Shown here in pieces: positions 15,319-24,104 of a stretch of 64,000 nucleotides of DNA. Below the pieces are notes generated by a model, which was not told the origin of the DNA, searched no databases, and was given only the letters and a program-made list of their open reading frames with translations. How positions within the stretch are numbered: position 1 is the first letter of the stretch; each line of letters opens with the position of its first letter. The DNA comes from Croceimicrobium sp963977415 (lineage in GTDB: Bacteria > Bacteroidota > Bacteroidia > Flavobacteriales > Schleiferiaceae): positions 1-64,000 of the forward strand of contig CAXBOS010000009.1 in NCBI GenBank assembly GCA_963977415.1. The letters run 5' to 3'. The translations under genes were made by a program, and so were the position numbers.

Positions 15319-16404
15319 TTAGCTAGCCTGCACTCTACCGAGTTGGTAAAGCATTTGTCCGTGCTTCTTTAAGGCATCGGCAAAACTGCTTTGACAGTGA
15401 TATGGGATACCATATTCACGCGCTGTTTCAGACACTATTTTGGAGAGTTTCCTGTAGTGTACATGACTAATATTGGAGAACAGATGATGTTCTACCTGAT
15501 AATTTAAGCCACCGATTAACCACGAAAAGATGCGACTCTTAGGTGAGAAATTTGTGGTGGTACTTAATTGATGAACGGCCCAATTATTATCCATTTTACC
15601 ATCTAGATTCGGTAAAGGATACTCGGAACTGGGCATTACATGCGCAGTTTGGAATATGATGGACAATAAGAAACCCGTGATAAGGTGCATTATTAGGAAT
15701 CCAATGATAACCCACCAAAAATGAGGGGCAAAAAACATAGGGAGTACTAATATAAAGCCGAAGTAAACCACTTTACCGGCGGCAATTTTAAAGATACGTG
15801 AACGCAGTTCTTCTTTGGTTTTTATCAAACCCATTTTGTGGTAACGAATTGCGCGCTTATAGTCTGTGTAGGTTAATTTAATTAAGGTCATTAAACCATA
15901 AAGAAACCAGGCATAAACAAACTGAAAACGATGAACGTCTTTGTAATCATCGTGCGGTGAAAATCTTAATAAAGGTGGACCAATTATATCTTCATCGGCC
16001 TCATGAATATTGGTGTAAGTATGATGCAATACATTATGCTGTAGGCGCCAAATGGATGCGTCACCTCCTAACATATTCATTACTAAGCTTGCAATATTGT
16101 TAACGGTGCGATTCGAAGAAAAGGAACCGTGATTAGCATCGTGCATAATATTCATGCCAATGCCTGCAGTGCCTAGACCCATTAAAACCCAAAGAAAGGT
16201 AAAAACCCAGAAATTGGTAACGGTGCCACTTACTAAAAGGCCAAAAGGACCGAAGTACAAAGCCAACATCGCAAAAAACTTGATCCAGATGGGCCAACCT
16301 CCTTGTTTAGAAATATTGTTATCGCTGAAATACTTGTTTACTCTTTCGTTTAAAGCTTTGAAAAACTGTAAATCTTGAGTGCGGGAGAACTTGTAACTAT
16401 GAAT
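15319..16404 (-). CDS. Membrane fatty-acid (acyl-CoA/lipid) desaturase, non-ATG start
   Basis: An integral-membrane di-iron desaturase introducing a double bond into acyl chains. The three histidine clusters are HDANH, HNVLHH and QVEHH, separated by hydrophobic segments. The first in-frame ATG (16269) would give 316 residues. However, the frame stays open upstream to a stop at 16417-16419, and the added residues (KFSRTQDLQFF, ALNERVNKYF) look like the normal N-terminus of this family. That extension contains no ATG, GTG or TTG; the best candidate is an ATT at 16402-16404, giving 361 residues. Alternatives are a frameshift at the nearby A7 run or a sequencing error. The family is certain; the exact start is not. 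Confidence 0.85.
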   Translation of the reverse strand: MHSYKFSRTQDLQFFKALNERVNKYFSDNNISKQGGWPIWIKFFAMLALYFGPFGLLVSGTVTNFWVFTFLWVLMGLGTAGIGMNIMHDANHGSFSSNRTVNNIASLVMNMLGGDASIWRLQHNVLHHTYTNIHEADEDIIGPPLLRFSPHDDYKDVHRFQFVYAWFLYGLMTLIKLTYTDYKRAIRYHKMGLIKTKEELRSRIFKIAAGKVVYFGFILVLPMFFAPHFWWVIIGFLIMHLITGFLLSIIFQTAHVMPSSEYPLPNLDGKMDNNWAVHQLSTTTNFSPKSRIFSWLIGGLNYQVEHHLFSNISHVHYRKLSKIVSETAREYGIPYHCQSSFADALKKHGQMLYQLGRVQAS

Positions 16405-16440
16405 AAGACTGTTTTTTTAGGTAGTGCTTCACTACTATTA

Positions 16441-16498
16441 ATCAATTTAGCTGTAAATCATCTTAGCTAAATCGATTAAGAAGGAAGGTGTCTCACCT
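16441..16498 (-). promoter_or_regulatory. Two inverted repeats in the presumed desaturase leader
   Basis: Positions 16441-16476 hold a 12-bp inverted repeat with one mismatch (ATCAATTTAGCT and AGCTAAATCGAT, 12-nt loop). Positions 16486-16498 hold a perfect AGGTG-TCT-CACCT dyad. Both lie 40-95 bp upstream of the proposed desaturase start and could be operators or leader-RNA hairpins. There is no T-tract, so they are not ordinary terminators. Confidence 0.35.
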
Positions 16499-16687
16499 AC
16501 CGCTAAGAGGATATTTGCGGCAAAGGTACTAATAATTTCGATAGTACACTTCTTTTCTTTAATAGTGGTGGAAATTCCCATTCTTCCTTTGCTTCCGCTT
16601 CTTTTCTTTTCTAAGGTAGGTTTTATAAGTATGGCTTAATTTAAATGATAGGGATATGATTGCTCAGCTCTTCGTAATATTGCGCCT

Positions 16688-17263
16688 ATGATAGCACATG
16701 GTAAAACCGTAATTTCTCAAGACCTTTTTGAAGAGCAGTTTGTTTGTGATTTAAAGAAGTGTAAAGGAGCTTGTTGTGTGGAGGGAGATGCAGGTGCTCC
16801 TCTCGATTTGCAAGAAGTTAAAATCTTAAAAGAGGAATACAACCATATAAAACCCTTTCTCCGCAAGGAAGGAATAGAAGCAATAGAAAAACAGGGCACA
16901 GCCATTATTGATGAATTCGATGGGGAGTTTGTTACTCCCTTGGTAAACGAAAAGGAATGTGCATACGTAGTGTTCGATGATAAAGGAACTACTCTTTGTG
17001 GAATTGAGATAGCTTGGAAGGAAGGTAAAACCTCGTTTCGAAAACCAGTGTCTTGCCACCTATATCCAATACGCATTCAAAGCTATCCTTCATTTGATGC
17101 CATTAACTATCACAGATGGGAAATATGTAGCCCAGCTTGTTCTTTAGGTAAAGAGTTGAAGGTACCCGTTTACAAGTTTGCGAAAGATTCCCTGATTAGA
17201 AAGTATGGAGAAGAGTGGTACGGTGAGCTCGAGTTGATTGCAGAAGAATGGTTAGATCGTTAA
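16688..17263 (+). CDS. DUF3109 family cysteine-cluster protein
   Basis: A 191-residue soluble protein. The N-terminal half contains the Cys pattern CDLKKCKGACC. Further cysteines are in the segments NEKECAYV, GTTLCGIE, KPVSCHLYPIR and ICSPACSLG. This matches DUF3109, which is related to YkgJ-type zinc or iron-sulfur cluster-binding proteins, and the cysteines probably ligate a metal. The function is unknown. It is divergently arranged from the desaturase and stands alone. Confidence 0.88.
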   Translation: MIAHGKTVISQDLFEEQFVCDLKKCKGACCVEGDAGAPLDLQEVKILKEEYNHIKPFLRKEGIEAIEKQGTAIIDEFDGEFVTPLVNEKECAYVVFDDKGTTLCGIEIAWKEGKTSFRKPVSCHLYPIRIQSYPSFDAINYHRWEICSPACSLGKELKVPVYKFAKDSLIRKYGEEWYGELELIAEEWLDR

Positions 17264-17666
17264 ACACTTAAAAATCAGTTAATTGGTTTAATTCGCTGAA
17301 GATTAGTTGTTAAGCATTTGTTATCAGTCGGTCTGTTTTTTCAATTTCCGCCAAGGTTTTTAACAATCAGTGTGAATTACTATTCATAATATTTTTCAAA
17401 ATAAGTCTTGGTTTTTTTCCAACTCACGTCTTTGTTGGCCTTGCCTGACATTCGCTAAAAAAGCCTTGTTAATAAGTGGGGGCAAATGTGGAAAAGTAGA
17501 GGTTGCGAGGCCTTGATTCATTAGTCATATTTGTATAACAACCACAGGGGAGGTTTCCATCGATTTGGTAAATTTTGAAAGTATATATCTGATAAACAGA
17601 TACTTAAACATTCAACATTATTGCTATACTCCCCAATAACAAGGCGTTAACAAGTAAAGAGATAAA
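17264..17666 (+). promoter_or_regulatory. Long leader/intergenic region upstream of nrdB
   Basis: There is no gene in these 400 bp. A plausible Bacteroidota promoter is at 17503-17533: TTG, 20 bp, then CATATTTG, close to TAnnTTTG. It would give a leader of about 125 nt. Within the leader, at about 17579-17605, an interrupted inverted repeat (AAGT-ATAT-ATCTG, loop ATAAA, CAGAT-ACTT) precedes the start and could be an operator or RNA hairpin. No NrdR-box pair was recognised with confidence, and no known riboswitch motif was recognised. Confidence 0.35.
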
Positions 17667-18641
17667 ATGAAGGAGCAGGAACCAATTTTAAAAGAGAATA
17701 GTAACCGATTTGTACTTTTCCCTATCGAGCATCATGATATTTGGGAATATTATAAAAAGCAGGAAGCAAGTTTTTGGACAGCCGAGGAAATAGACCTTCA
17801 ACAGGACATTACCGATTGGGCAAATAAGCTAAATGAGGAAGAACGTTACTTTATAAAACACATCTTAGCATTTTTCGCCGCTAGTGATGGTATAGTTAAT
17901 GAAAACTTAGCCGAAAACTTCGTAAACGAGGTGCAATATACCGAAGCTAAGTTTTTCTATGGTTTCCAAATTATGATGGAGAATATCCACAGTGAAACCT
18001 ATTCGCTATTAATAGACTCTTACATTAAGGATAAAGAAGATCGTAATCGTCTTTTTAGAGCTATTGAAAATTTTGATGCAATCAAGCGTAAAGCAGACTG
18101 GGCTTTGAAATGGATTGAAAGTGATTCTTTCGCAGAGCGCTTAGTGGCTTTCGCCGCAGTGGAAGGTATTTTCTTTAGTGGTGCATTCTGCTCGATTTTT
18201 TGGTTAAAGAAAAGAGGCTTGATGCCAGGATTAACTTTTTCTAATGAATTGATTTCACGAGACGAAGGTTTGCATTGCGATTTCGCCGTGCATCTGCATA
18301 ATAAGCACCTTATTAACAAAGTGCCCAAAGAAAGAATTAAAGGAATCATTACCGATGCCTTGGATATAGAACGTGAGTTTATCACCGAATCTTTACCGGT
18401 AAACCTTATTGGAATGAATTCCAAGCTGATGACGCAATACCTAGAGTTTGTGGCCGATCGTTTATTAGTAGAGCTGGAGTGTGAGAAAGTATACAATGCG
18501 GAAAACCCCTTCGATTTCATGGAAATGATCAGTTTGCAAGGGAAGACTAACTTTTTTGAGAAGCGCGTAGCGGAGTACCAAAAGAGTGGTGTAGTGCAAG
18601 GCAGTCAGTCGAATAACATTGAGTTTGACGCCGATTTTTAG
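17667..18641 (+). CDS. nrdB: Class I ribonucleoside-diphosphate reductase, beta (radical) subunit
   Basis: A 324-residue ferritin-fold protein that houses the di-metal centre and generates the radical used by NrdA to reduce ribonucleotides. Predicted metal ligands are Asp74, Glu105, His108, Glu166, Glu200 and His203. The radical tyrosine is Tyr112 in NIHSETYS, so this looks like a tyrosyl-radical enzyme and not a class Ic or tyrosine-less form. The C-terminus NNIEFDADF is the short flexible tail that docks on the alpha subunit. nrdA follows after 28 bp, so the two form an operon, with the regulatory region in the 400-bp gap upstream. Confidence 0.96.
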   Translation: MKEQEPILKENSNRFVLFPIEHHDIWEYYKKQEASFWTAEEIDLQQDITDWANKLNEEERYFIKHILAFFAASDGIVNENLAENFVNEVQYTEAKFFYGFQIMMENIHSETYSLLIDSYIKDKEDRNRLFRAIENFDAIKRKADWALKWIESDSFAERLVAFAAVEGIFFSGAFCSIFWLKKRGLMPGLTFSNELISRDEGLHCDFAVHLHNKHLINKVPKERIKGIITDALDIEREFITESLPVNLIGMNSKLMTQYLEFVADRLLVELECEKVYNAENPFDFMEMISLQGKTNFFEKRVAEYQKSGVVQGSQSNNIEFDADF

Positions 18642-18669
18642 TTATAAAACAACCGATAAAAGATAGTAG

Positions 18670-21159
18670 ATGTTCGTATTAAAAAGAGACGGGAGAAAAG
18701 AGGCAGTTAAATTTGATAAGATTACTGCTAGAATACAAAAACTGTGTTATGGACTAAGTGAGTTGGTAGATCCAACTTCAGTAGCCATGAAAGTGATTGA
18801 AGGAATTTACGAGGGGGTAAGTACTTCCGAATTGGACAGCTTGGCAGCAGAAGTGGCCGCTAGTTTAACTACGCGTCACCCAGATTATGCGCAGCTTGCC
18901 GCAAGAATCGCCGTAAGTAACTTGCACAAAAACACGAAGAAATCTTTCAGCGAAACTGCAGAAGATCTTTACAACTATGTAAATCCTAGAACAGGCCTAC
19001 ATTCTCCACTTCTCGCGAAAGACGTTTTGGAAATCATCCAAAAAAATGCCGAGCTTCTGGATTCTACTCTAATTTATGATCGTGACTTCGGTTATGACTA
19101 TTTCGGTTTCAAAACCTTAGAGCGCTCCTATCTATTGCGCATGAGTGGCAAAATTGTAGAACGTCCGCAACACATGATTATGCGTGTGGCAATTGGAATC
19201 CACATGGATGATCTAGATGCAGCGATCGAAACCTACGATTTAATGAGTAAGAAATACTTTACTCATGCCACACCAACCCTATTTAATAGTGGTACACCAA
19301 AGCCGCAAATGAGTAGTTGCTTTTTACTATCTATGAAAGATGATAGTATTGATGGTATTTATGATTCCTTAAAGCAATGTGCACGTATTAGCCAAAGTGC
19401 GGGTGGTATTGGTTTAAGCATTCATAATGTGCGTGCTACTGGTTCTTATATCCGCGGAACCAATGGTACTTCTAATGGTATCGTACCCATGCTAAAAGTA
19501 TTTAACGATACCGCTCGTTATGTAGATCAAGGTGGCGGTAAGCGTAAAGGTTCTTTTGCCATGTATGTTGAGCCTTGGCATGCTGATATTTTTGATTTCC
19601 TAGACTTGAAGAAAAACCACGGAAAAGAAGAAATGCGCGCGCGTGATTTGTTCTATGCTATGTGGATTCCCGATTTGTTTATGGAAAGAGTAAAGGCCGA
19701 TTCTACTTGGACTTTAATGTGTCCTAATGAGTGCCCCGGACTATATAATGTGCACAGCGAAGAGTTTAATGCTCTATACCACAAATACGAAAGTGAAGGT
19801 AAGGGTAGAAAAACCATAAAAGCACGTGAACTTTGGGGTAAAATCCTTGAATCACAAATTGAAACAGGTACCCCTTATATGTTGTATAAGGACGCCGCCA
19901 ATAGCAAGAGTAATCAGCAAAACTTAGGCACCATCCGTTCTTCTAACCTATGCACCGAAATTATCGAGTACACCAGTGAAGATGAAGTAGCCGTTTGTAA
20001 CTTGGCTTCTTTAGCCTTGCCCATGTTTGTTGATGGCGACACCTTTGATCACAAGAAACTGTACGAGGTAACCTATAAAGTTACCAAAAACTTAAACCGT
20101 ATTATTGATAGAAATTACTATCCAGTACCTGAGGCACGCAATAGTAATATGCGTCATCGTCCGGTAGGATTAGGCGTACAAGGCTTAGCCGATACTTTTA
20201 TCAAATTACGCATGCCTTTTACTTCTGAAGAGGCGAGAGCCCTAAATAAAGACATCTTTGAAACTATTTACTACGCCTCTTTGGTAGCTAGTAAAGATGA
20301 GGCCAGCGTAGATGGTGCTTACCAGTCATACGAAGGTTCTCCTATCTCACAAGGTAAATTTCAGTTTAACTTATGGGGTGTAGAGGAGTCTTCGCTCAGC
20401 GGCAGATGGGATTGGTCAGAATTACGTAAGGAAATTAAAAAGCACGGCGTGCGTAACTCCCTGTTACTTGCTCCAATGCCAACCGCTTCTACTAGTCAGA
20501 TTTTAGGAAATAACGAGTGTTTTGAACCTTATACTTCTAATATCTACACGCGTAGGGTTTTAAGTGGTGAGTTTGTGGTAGTTAACAAGCATCTATTATT
20601 AGACTTAGTTAATCTTGGACTTTGGAATGAAGAGCTGAAAAGTGATATCATTCGCGCCAACGGTTCCATACAAGGTATTCCACAAATTCCTGATAATATC
20701 AAGGCTCTTTACAAAACAGTATGGGAGATGAGTATGAGAGATATTATCGACATGAGTGCCGAGCGTGGTTACTTTATTGATCAATCGCAATCACTCAACC
20801 TATTTGTGGAAGGCGCCAATATGGCTAAGCTTACCTCTATGCATTTTTATGCTTGGGAGAAAGGTCTTAAAACGGGTATGTACTATTTAAGAACTAAAGC
20901 AGCGTCTGACGCTATTAAGTTTACTGTACAGAAGCAAACCAAAAGTGAAGTGGAACCAGTTTTAACAAGTAAGCAAACAGCCAAGATTGCTGCTGCTCCA
21001 AGTGCGTCAAGGGTGCAATTAACCGAGGCAGAGGCAGTAGGTGAAATTCGGGCTAGTGAATTAGCTAAGGCTGTGAAGGAAGCCGCCGCTATGACTGCAG
21101 AAGAGCAGTTAAGCTGTAGTCTAGATAATCCAGACGACTGTGTTGCTTGCGGTTCTTAA
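18670..21159 (+). CDS. nrdA: Class I ribonucleoside-diphosphate reductase, alpha subunit
   Basis: An 829-residue catalytic subunit that makes deoxyribonucleoside diphosphates. An N-terminal ATP-cone (about residues 1-95, beginning MFVLKRDGRKEAVKFDKITA) gives allosteric activity control. The barrel carries the active-site cysteines: one in the segment MSSCFLLSM, one in the loop SSNLCTEIIEY, and one in CNLASLAL. PMPTASTSQILGNNE is the conserved substrate-loop motif. The redox-relay pair is the C-terminal CVACGS. A low-complexity linker rich in Ala, Glu and Lys (about residues 750-810) precedes it. A terminator at 21181-21210 closes the nrdBA operon. Confidence 0.97.
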   Translation: MFVLKRDGRKEAVKFDKITARIQKLCYGLSELVDPTSVAMKVIEGIYEGVSTSELDSLAAEVAASLTTRHPDYAQLAARIAVSNLHKNTKKSFSETAEDLYNYVNPRTGLHSPLLAKDVLEIIQKNAELLDSTLIYDRDFGYDYFGFKTLERSYLLRMSGKIVERPQHMIMRVAIGIHMDDLDAAIETYDLMSKKYFTHATPTLFNSGTPKPQMSSCFLLSMKDDSIDGIYDSLKQCARISQSAGGIGLSIHNVRATGSYIRGTNGTSNGIVPMLKVFNDTARYVDQGGGKRKGSFAMYVEPWHADIFDFLDLKKNHGKEEMRARDLFYAMWIPDLFMERVKADSTWTLMCPNECPGLYNVHSEEFNALYHKYESEGKGRKTIKARELWGKILESQIETGTPYMLYKDAANSKSNQQNLGTIRSSNLCTEIIEYTSEDEVAVCNLASLALPMFVDGDTFDHKKLYEVTYKVTKNLNRIIDRNYYPVPEARNSNMRHRPVGLGVQGLADTFIKLRMPFTSEEARALNKDIFETIYYASLVASKDEASVDGAYQSYEGSPISQGKFQFNLWGVEESSLSGRWDWSELRKEIKKHGVRNSLLLAPMPTASTSQILGNNECFEPYTSNIYTRRVLSGEFVVVNKHLLLDLVNLGLWNEELKSDIIRANGSIQGIPQIPDNIKALYKTVWEMSMRDIIDMSAERGYFIDQSQSLNLFVEGANMAKLTSMHFYAWEKGLKTGMYYLRTKAASDAIKFTVQKQTKSEVEPVLTSKQTAKIAAAPSASRVQLTEAEAVGEIRASELAKAVKEAAAMTAEEQLSCSLDNPDDCVACGS

Positions 21160-21180
21160 TTTGAAAATAAATCATATTGG

Positions 21181-21210
21181 AAAAGGTCGACTTATTAGGT
21201 CGGCCTTTTT
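21181..21210 (+). terminator. Intrinsic terminator of nrdBA
   Basis: An 11-bp stem (AAAAGGTCGAC against GTCGGCCTTTT, one G-U pair) with a 7-nt loop and T-run lies 22 bp beyond the nrdA stop. Confidence 0.88.
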
Positions 21211-21313
21211 CATTTAAACGCGAGTTCTGCTATTAGTTAGAAGTATGAGGCCTAATTTCCGGTTGCATTCACCTTTAGGTATATTGTATTGTTTTATTAA
21301 ACGTTCATTTTAG

Positions 21314-21808
21314 ATGCTGAAGCCTATTAAATCTATCACTTTATTGCTCCTATTCACTTGCAGTTTATTAGCTGGGCAATCCACTTCCGTCGATTCCGAA
21401 AAAGCTATTCAAAAAGTTTTTGAGGTTTTGTCTGCTAAGGAAAAAGGAGATTGCGGAATAAACTGCGATTCATTGTTGAATATCGGTGCCTGGGAGTCAT
21501 TAGCTTACGTTGATTTAAACGCATCCTTTAATCTTAGCATTGAGGATCTAATGGAAGCAGTGCCTGATTATTATCAATTTAAAGATGGGCAATTATACTT
21601 TAAGCTGATTAATCCTGAAAACAGCAATGATTACGTTTATGAGGGACAACTTAATTATAAGTGGGAGGCTCAGTCTATTAAGTTGATAGATCCTAAAACC
21701 AGCAGTGTTAAAGACAAGTGGGAAGTTTTATACTTAGATAGTAATTACTTGGCTTTGCAGATGGATAACTTACGCGTGTTTTTAACCCATGTTTCTCCCT
21801 TGCATTAG
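21314..21808 (+). CDS. Secreted hypothetical protein
   Basis: A 164-residue protein with a signal peptide (MLKPIKSITLLLLFTCSLLAGQ), so probably periplasmic or exported. The mature part is acidic in its first half, with a possible disulfide pair in DCGINCDSLL, and includes strand-rich stretches (YVYEGQLNYKWEAQSIKLI and NYLALQMDNLRVFL). I do not recognise a family. It stands between the nrdA terminator and a weak hairpin at 21839-21862. Confidence 0.7.
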   Translation: MLKPIKSITLLLLFTCSLLAGQSTSVDSEKAIQKVFEVLSAKEKGDCGINCDSLLNIGAWESLAYVDLNASFNLSIEDLMEAVPDYYQFKDGQLYFKLINPENSNDYVYEGQLNYKWEAQSIKLIDPKTSSVKDKWEVLYLDSNYLALQMDNLRVFLTHVSPLH

Positions 21809-21838
21809 CCTTGTAAGCAGCTTGTAGAAAACGCTTAG

Positions 21839-21862
21839 ATTAAGCTTCTTTGGCAGCTTAAT
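21839..21862 (+). terminator. Possible weak terminator
   Basis: An 8-bp perfect inverted repeat ATTAAGCT/AGCTTAAT with an 8-nt loop is followed by a short T-rich stretch, about 30 bp after the stop of the secreted hypothetical protein. The stem is AU-rich, so the call is tentative. Confidence 0.4.
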
Positions 21863-21937
21863 TCCTTTTAAATTTAACATTTATCTCGAGCTAAGGCAAA
21901 GTGGAAAACTAAAGTGCAAGAAATACTAAGCCGCTTC

Positions 21938-21968
21938 TTTGAGGAGGATTAGCGAAGGATTACCTTTG
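21938..21968 (+). promoter_or_regulatory. Bacteroidota-type promoter (TTTG-N19-TACCTTTG)
   Basis: TTTG at 21938-21941 and TACCTTTG at 21961-21968 are separated by 19 bp, matching the -33/-7 consensus of the Bacteroidota housekeeping sigma factor. Transcription would begin shortly before the ATG at 21991. This is the best complete promoter noticed in the window. Confidence 0.7.
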
Positions 21969-21990
21969 TACCTCATTTAAAATAAGAAAT

Positions 21991-22395
21991 ATGACCTCAG
22001 ATCGTCGTAATCTGGAGATTGCTAAATTGCAGAAGGAGATTGAATCGTATCTTAGTCTAGGGAGTACGCAAGTGATATTTGATTATCGGGAAACCGGTCA
22101 AGGAATTAGGCTAGATATTATTACCGTTAATCCGCGCCACAATCAGTCGTTTCTATTCCATTACACATCTGGCTACGACCGTATTGATGCTTTAAAGCAG
22201 ATGTACGAATACATAAAAGAACACAATGAAAAGCAAAACTCATATACAATTCAATGGTCAGCAAGCGGCGAGAATGAATTGCATACAAGTTATTTTCGAG
22301 CGAAAGATATTCCAGAGGCCCTAGATAAACTTAATTTTGGGAGGGATCCTAATAGTTTAACAATTTTTAGCGTAGTGTTAAATCCTATATCCTAA
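21991..22395 (+). CDS. Conserved-type hypothetical cytosolic protein
   Basis: A 134-residue soluble protein without a signal peptide or membrane segment. It starts with a charged helix (SDRRNLEIAKLQKEIESYL), followed by alternating strands and a long amphipathic helix (DALKQMYEYIKEHNEK). The overall appearance is a compact alpha/beta domain. I do not recognise a family. It has a good promoter at 21938-21968 and is followed 47 bp later by a small membrane protein gene, which may share its transcript. Confidence 0.7.
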   Translation: MTSDRRNLEIAKLQKEIESYLSLGSTQVIFDYRETGQGIRLDIITVNPRHNQSFLFHYTSGYDRIDALKQMYEYIKEHNEKQNSYTIQWSASGENELHTSYFRAKDIPEALDKLNFGRDPNSLTIFSVVLNPIS

Positions 22396-22442
22396 AGGAA
22401 AAATTTATTACCTTGGGATTTCACAGGGAAAATTTCAGGGCA

Positions 22443-22610
22443 ATGGATGATAAAACAAGACAGAGGTTAATTAAGCAGCGCGCGCGTAGAATTCAAACAG
22501 CTAATAAGGCTAAGTTAACTACTAAGGATTATTTGCAACGCGCTTTGGTGGTAATGGTTATTGCGCTAATTCTAGCTGCGGCTCTATTTGTTTATAATAA
22601 TTTGCGGTAG
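22443..22610 (+). CDS. Small single-pass membrane protein
   Basis: A 55-residue protein with a basic N-terminal half (MDDKTRQRLIKQRARRIQTA) and one C-terminal transmembrane helix (about residues 34-51, ALVVMVIALILAAALFVY). An in-frame start ten codons earlier (22413) is possible. The ATG at 22443 is preferred because the protein then opens with a charged cytosolic segment. The function is unknown. A strong hairpin terminator follows at 22634-22667. Confidence 0.65.
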   Translation: MDDKTRQRLIKQRARRIQTANKAKLTTKDYLQRALVVMVIALILAAALFVYNNLR

Positions 22611-22633
22611 TTAACATTAGAAATCAAGTGCTT

Positions 22634-22678
22634 ACCATAGAAAAAAATCTCCATTTTTTTCTATGGTGACTTTTTTTT
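22634..22678 (+). terminator. Strong intrinsic terminator
   Basis: Perfect 15-bp arms (ACCATAGAAAAAAAT and its complement) around a CTCC loop are followed, after GAC, by eight T residues. It closes the transcript of the small membrane protein gene. Confidence 0.85.
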
Positions 22679-22713
22679 GCTACTTTTATCCCACTAACTA
22701 AATAGGGAATGCC

Positions 22714-22809
22714 ATGTCAACAGTATCTAAAAATGGAGATCTGGCGCAGAAAGTTGGAATTGTATTTATAATAGTAGCGATTGCTGCTTTAGCCTTTACA
22801 ATTACATAA
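22714..22809 (+). CDS. Very small membrane protein (31 residues)
   Basis: An ATG-started frame encodes 31 residues: a polar head MSTVSKNGDLAQKVG followed by a single hydrophobic helix (IVFIIVAIAALAFTIT). It lies alone between a strong terminator and the convergent HTH gene, whose last 8 bp it overlaps. The head-plus-helix design argues for a real micro-protein. Its length makes chance possible. No function can be given. Confidence 0.45.
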   Translation: MSTVSKNGDLAQKVGIVFIIVAIAALAFTIT

Positions 22810-23833
22810 AAGGGTCGGTTTTTTCAATTCTACTTTTTAAGCGATCAATTCGGTTTTTAATCCGAATAAAAAATTTATTCCTCTCTTTTTCAGAAATATC
22901 ACTGATAAGGGAGGATTTTTTTGTTTGTGCCTTTATGTAGTCGTGAATATTCTTGGTAAAGATGGGGTCTCCAGTTTTTAGAGTGTTTATTCCTGCATAG
23001 GGAATGAAATAACGTCGCTGGTTACGATTAAATTCAGCGAGAATGTGATTGTCAGCAAGCGAGATTTCGTGGTAATGCATTTTGTAACTAGTGCTTCCGA
23101 ATTCTTTTTCATCAACACGTATTAGTTTTTTTCCTTGTAAAGCTTGATGATAAATTATCTTCATCATCTTGTGCATTTCTTCACAAAGGTTCAAAGCTTC
23201 CTCTTTCGAACTTAATAGCCCTGCTTCATAATGGTACTCAATTTGGTGAATGAGACTTAGAATAGTAGTGTCATTCCAAATTTCACTACAGTTAAGTTTA
23301 TTATATGCCTCGTTTTGCTGCAATGCGATGTCTATTAATTCCTGAGGAATCATACTCAAGTTGTAGTGCAAGCCTTCGATTTTAGAGAAGTCGTAAACCG
23401 ATTTAAGCCAGATATAGAGTTGGAAAGCGGCAAGCTTGGGAAAGCGAAAAAGGTGAAAAACTGGAATGTCTTTGGCTTGAACGTAGACATGGTGATCTGA
23501 ATAACTGCGAATGTTTTCTAATTCTTGGAGTTCTCCGATCAAGTGGTTTTTGAAATCGTCCAGTGACTTAATAAATGGTCTACGGTGAAAAACCACGGCG
23601 TTTTCATGCTCCCCCAACAGTTTGTTTAAACCAATTCCATAGTAGCGTGCCAGAATAACCATTTCACGGACGCTTAAGTCTGTGATTCCTCTAATTCTGC
23701 GGTAAGCCGAATCACGACTTAAATGAAGAACTTCAGCGACTTTATCTACAATAAGTTCTTCACTTTCAAGTCTTGTTTGAACTAGCTCAAAAAAATGATT
23801 TTGCTCAGATCTTGGATTTCTCATTTTCACCAT
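22802..23833 (-). CDS. Helix-turn-helix transcriptional regulator with long C-terminal domain
   Basis: About 343 residues. The N-terminal 65 residues form a Cro/XRE-like HTH, with the recognition region VAEVLHLSRDSAYRRIRG followed by a SVREMVILARYYGIGLNKLL helix pair. The remaining 270 residues are helical and aromatic, with no recognised sensor domain. The combination resembles a group of Bacteroidota-specific regulators of unknown targets. The start at 23833 (MVKMRNPRSEQ) is chosen because a TAATTTTG promoter box occupies 23846-23853 and would overlap an upstream TTG start at 23848. The 3' end overlaps the convergent 31-codon frame. Confidence 0.75.
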   Translation of the reverse strand: MVKMRNPRSEQNHFFELVQTRLESEELIVDKVAEVLHLSRDSAYRRIRGITDLSVREMVILARYYGIGLNKLLGEHENAVVFHRRPFIKSLDDFKNHLIGELQELENIRSYSDHHVYVQAKDIPVFHLFRFPKLAAFQLYIWLKSVYDFSKIEGLHYNLSMIPQELIDIALQQNEAYNKLNCSEIWNDTTILSLIHQIEYHYEAGLLSSKEEALNLCEEMHKMMKIIYHQALQGKKLIRVDEKEFGSTSYKMHYHEISLADNHILAEFNRNQRRYFIPYAGINTLKTGDPIFTKNIHDYIKAQTKKSSLISDISEKERNKFFIRIKNRIDRLKSRIEKTDPFM

Positions 23834-23845
23834 TTTTGTTCCAAG

Positions 23846-23853
23846 CAAAATTA
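23846..23853 (-). promoter_or_regulatory. Putative -7 box of the HTH regulator gene
   Basis: The minus strand reads TAATTTTG (TAnnTTTG), 12 bp upstream of the ATG at 23833. It overlaps the alternative TTG start and so decides in favour of the shorter protein. Confidence 0.45.
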
Positions 23854-24104
23854 GATGGCATTAAACTCTTAACCTAGGTTCGATTTATTCAAAAGCGTCA
23901 TGCTCTTCTTCATAGGCGACAAAAAACGACTTTTTCAAAAAAGTGAGTCGTCAATTAAGGTGGAAAACGGATTATTCAATTCTTAGGATCTTGGATAACT
24001 GCTATTGTGACTTTAAACGTTTAATGGCTCAAAAATTTGTTTGAAAACAAAAGTAGGCGACACGAATCTTGTAAATTGCCAGCAGAATCTTAAAACTAGA
24101 TTTT

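Noticed and set aside
18020..18520. 166-codon open frame on the minus strand
   Set aside because: It is antisense to nrdB, which has complete metal-ligand and radical motifs.
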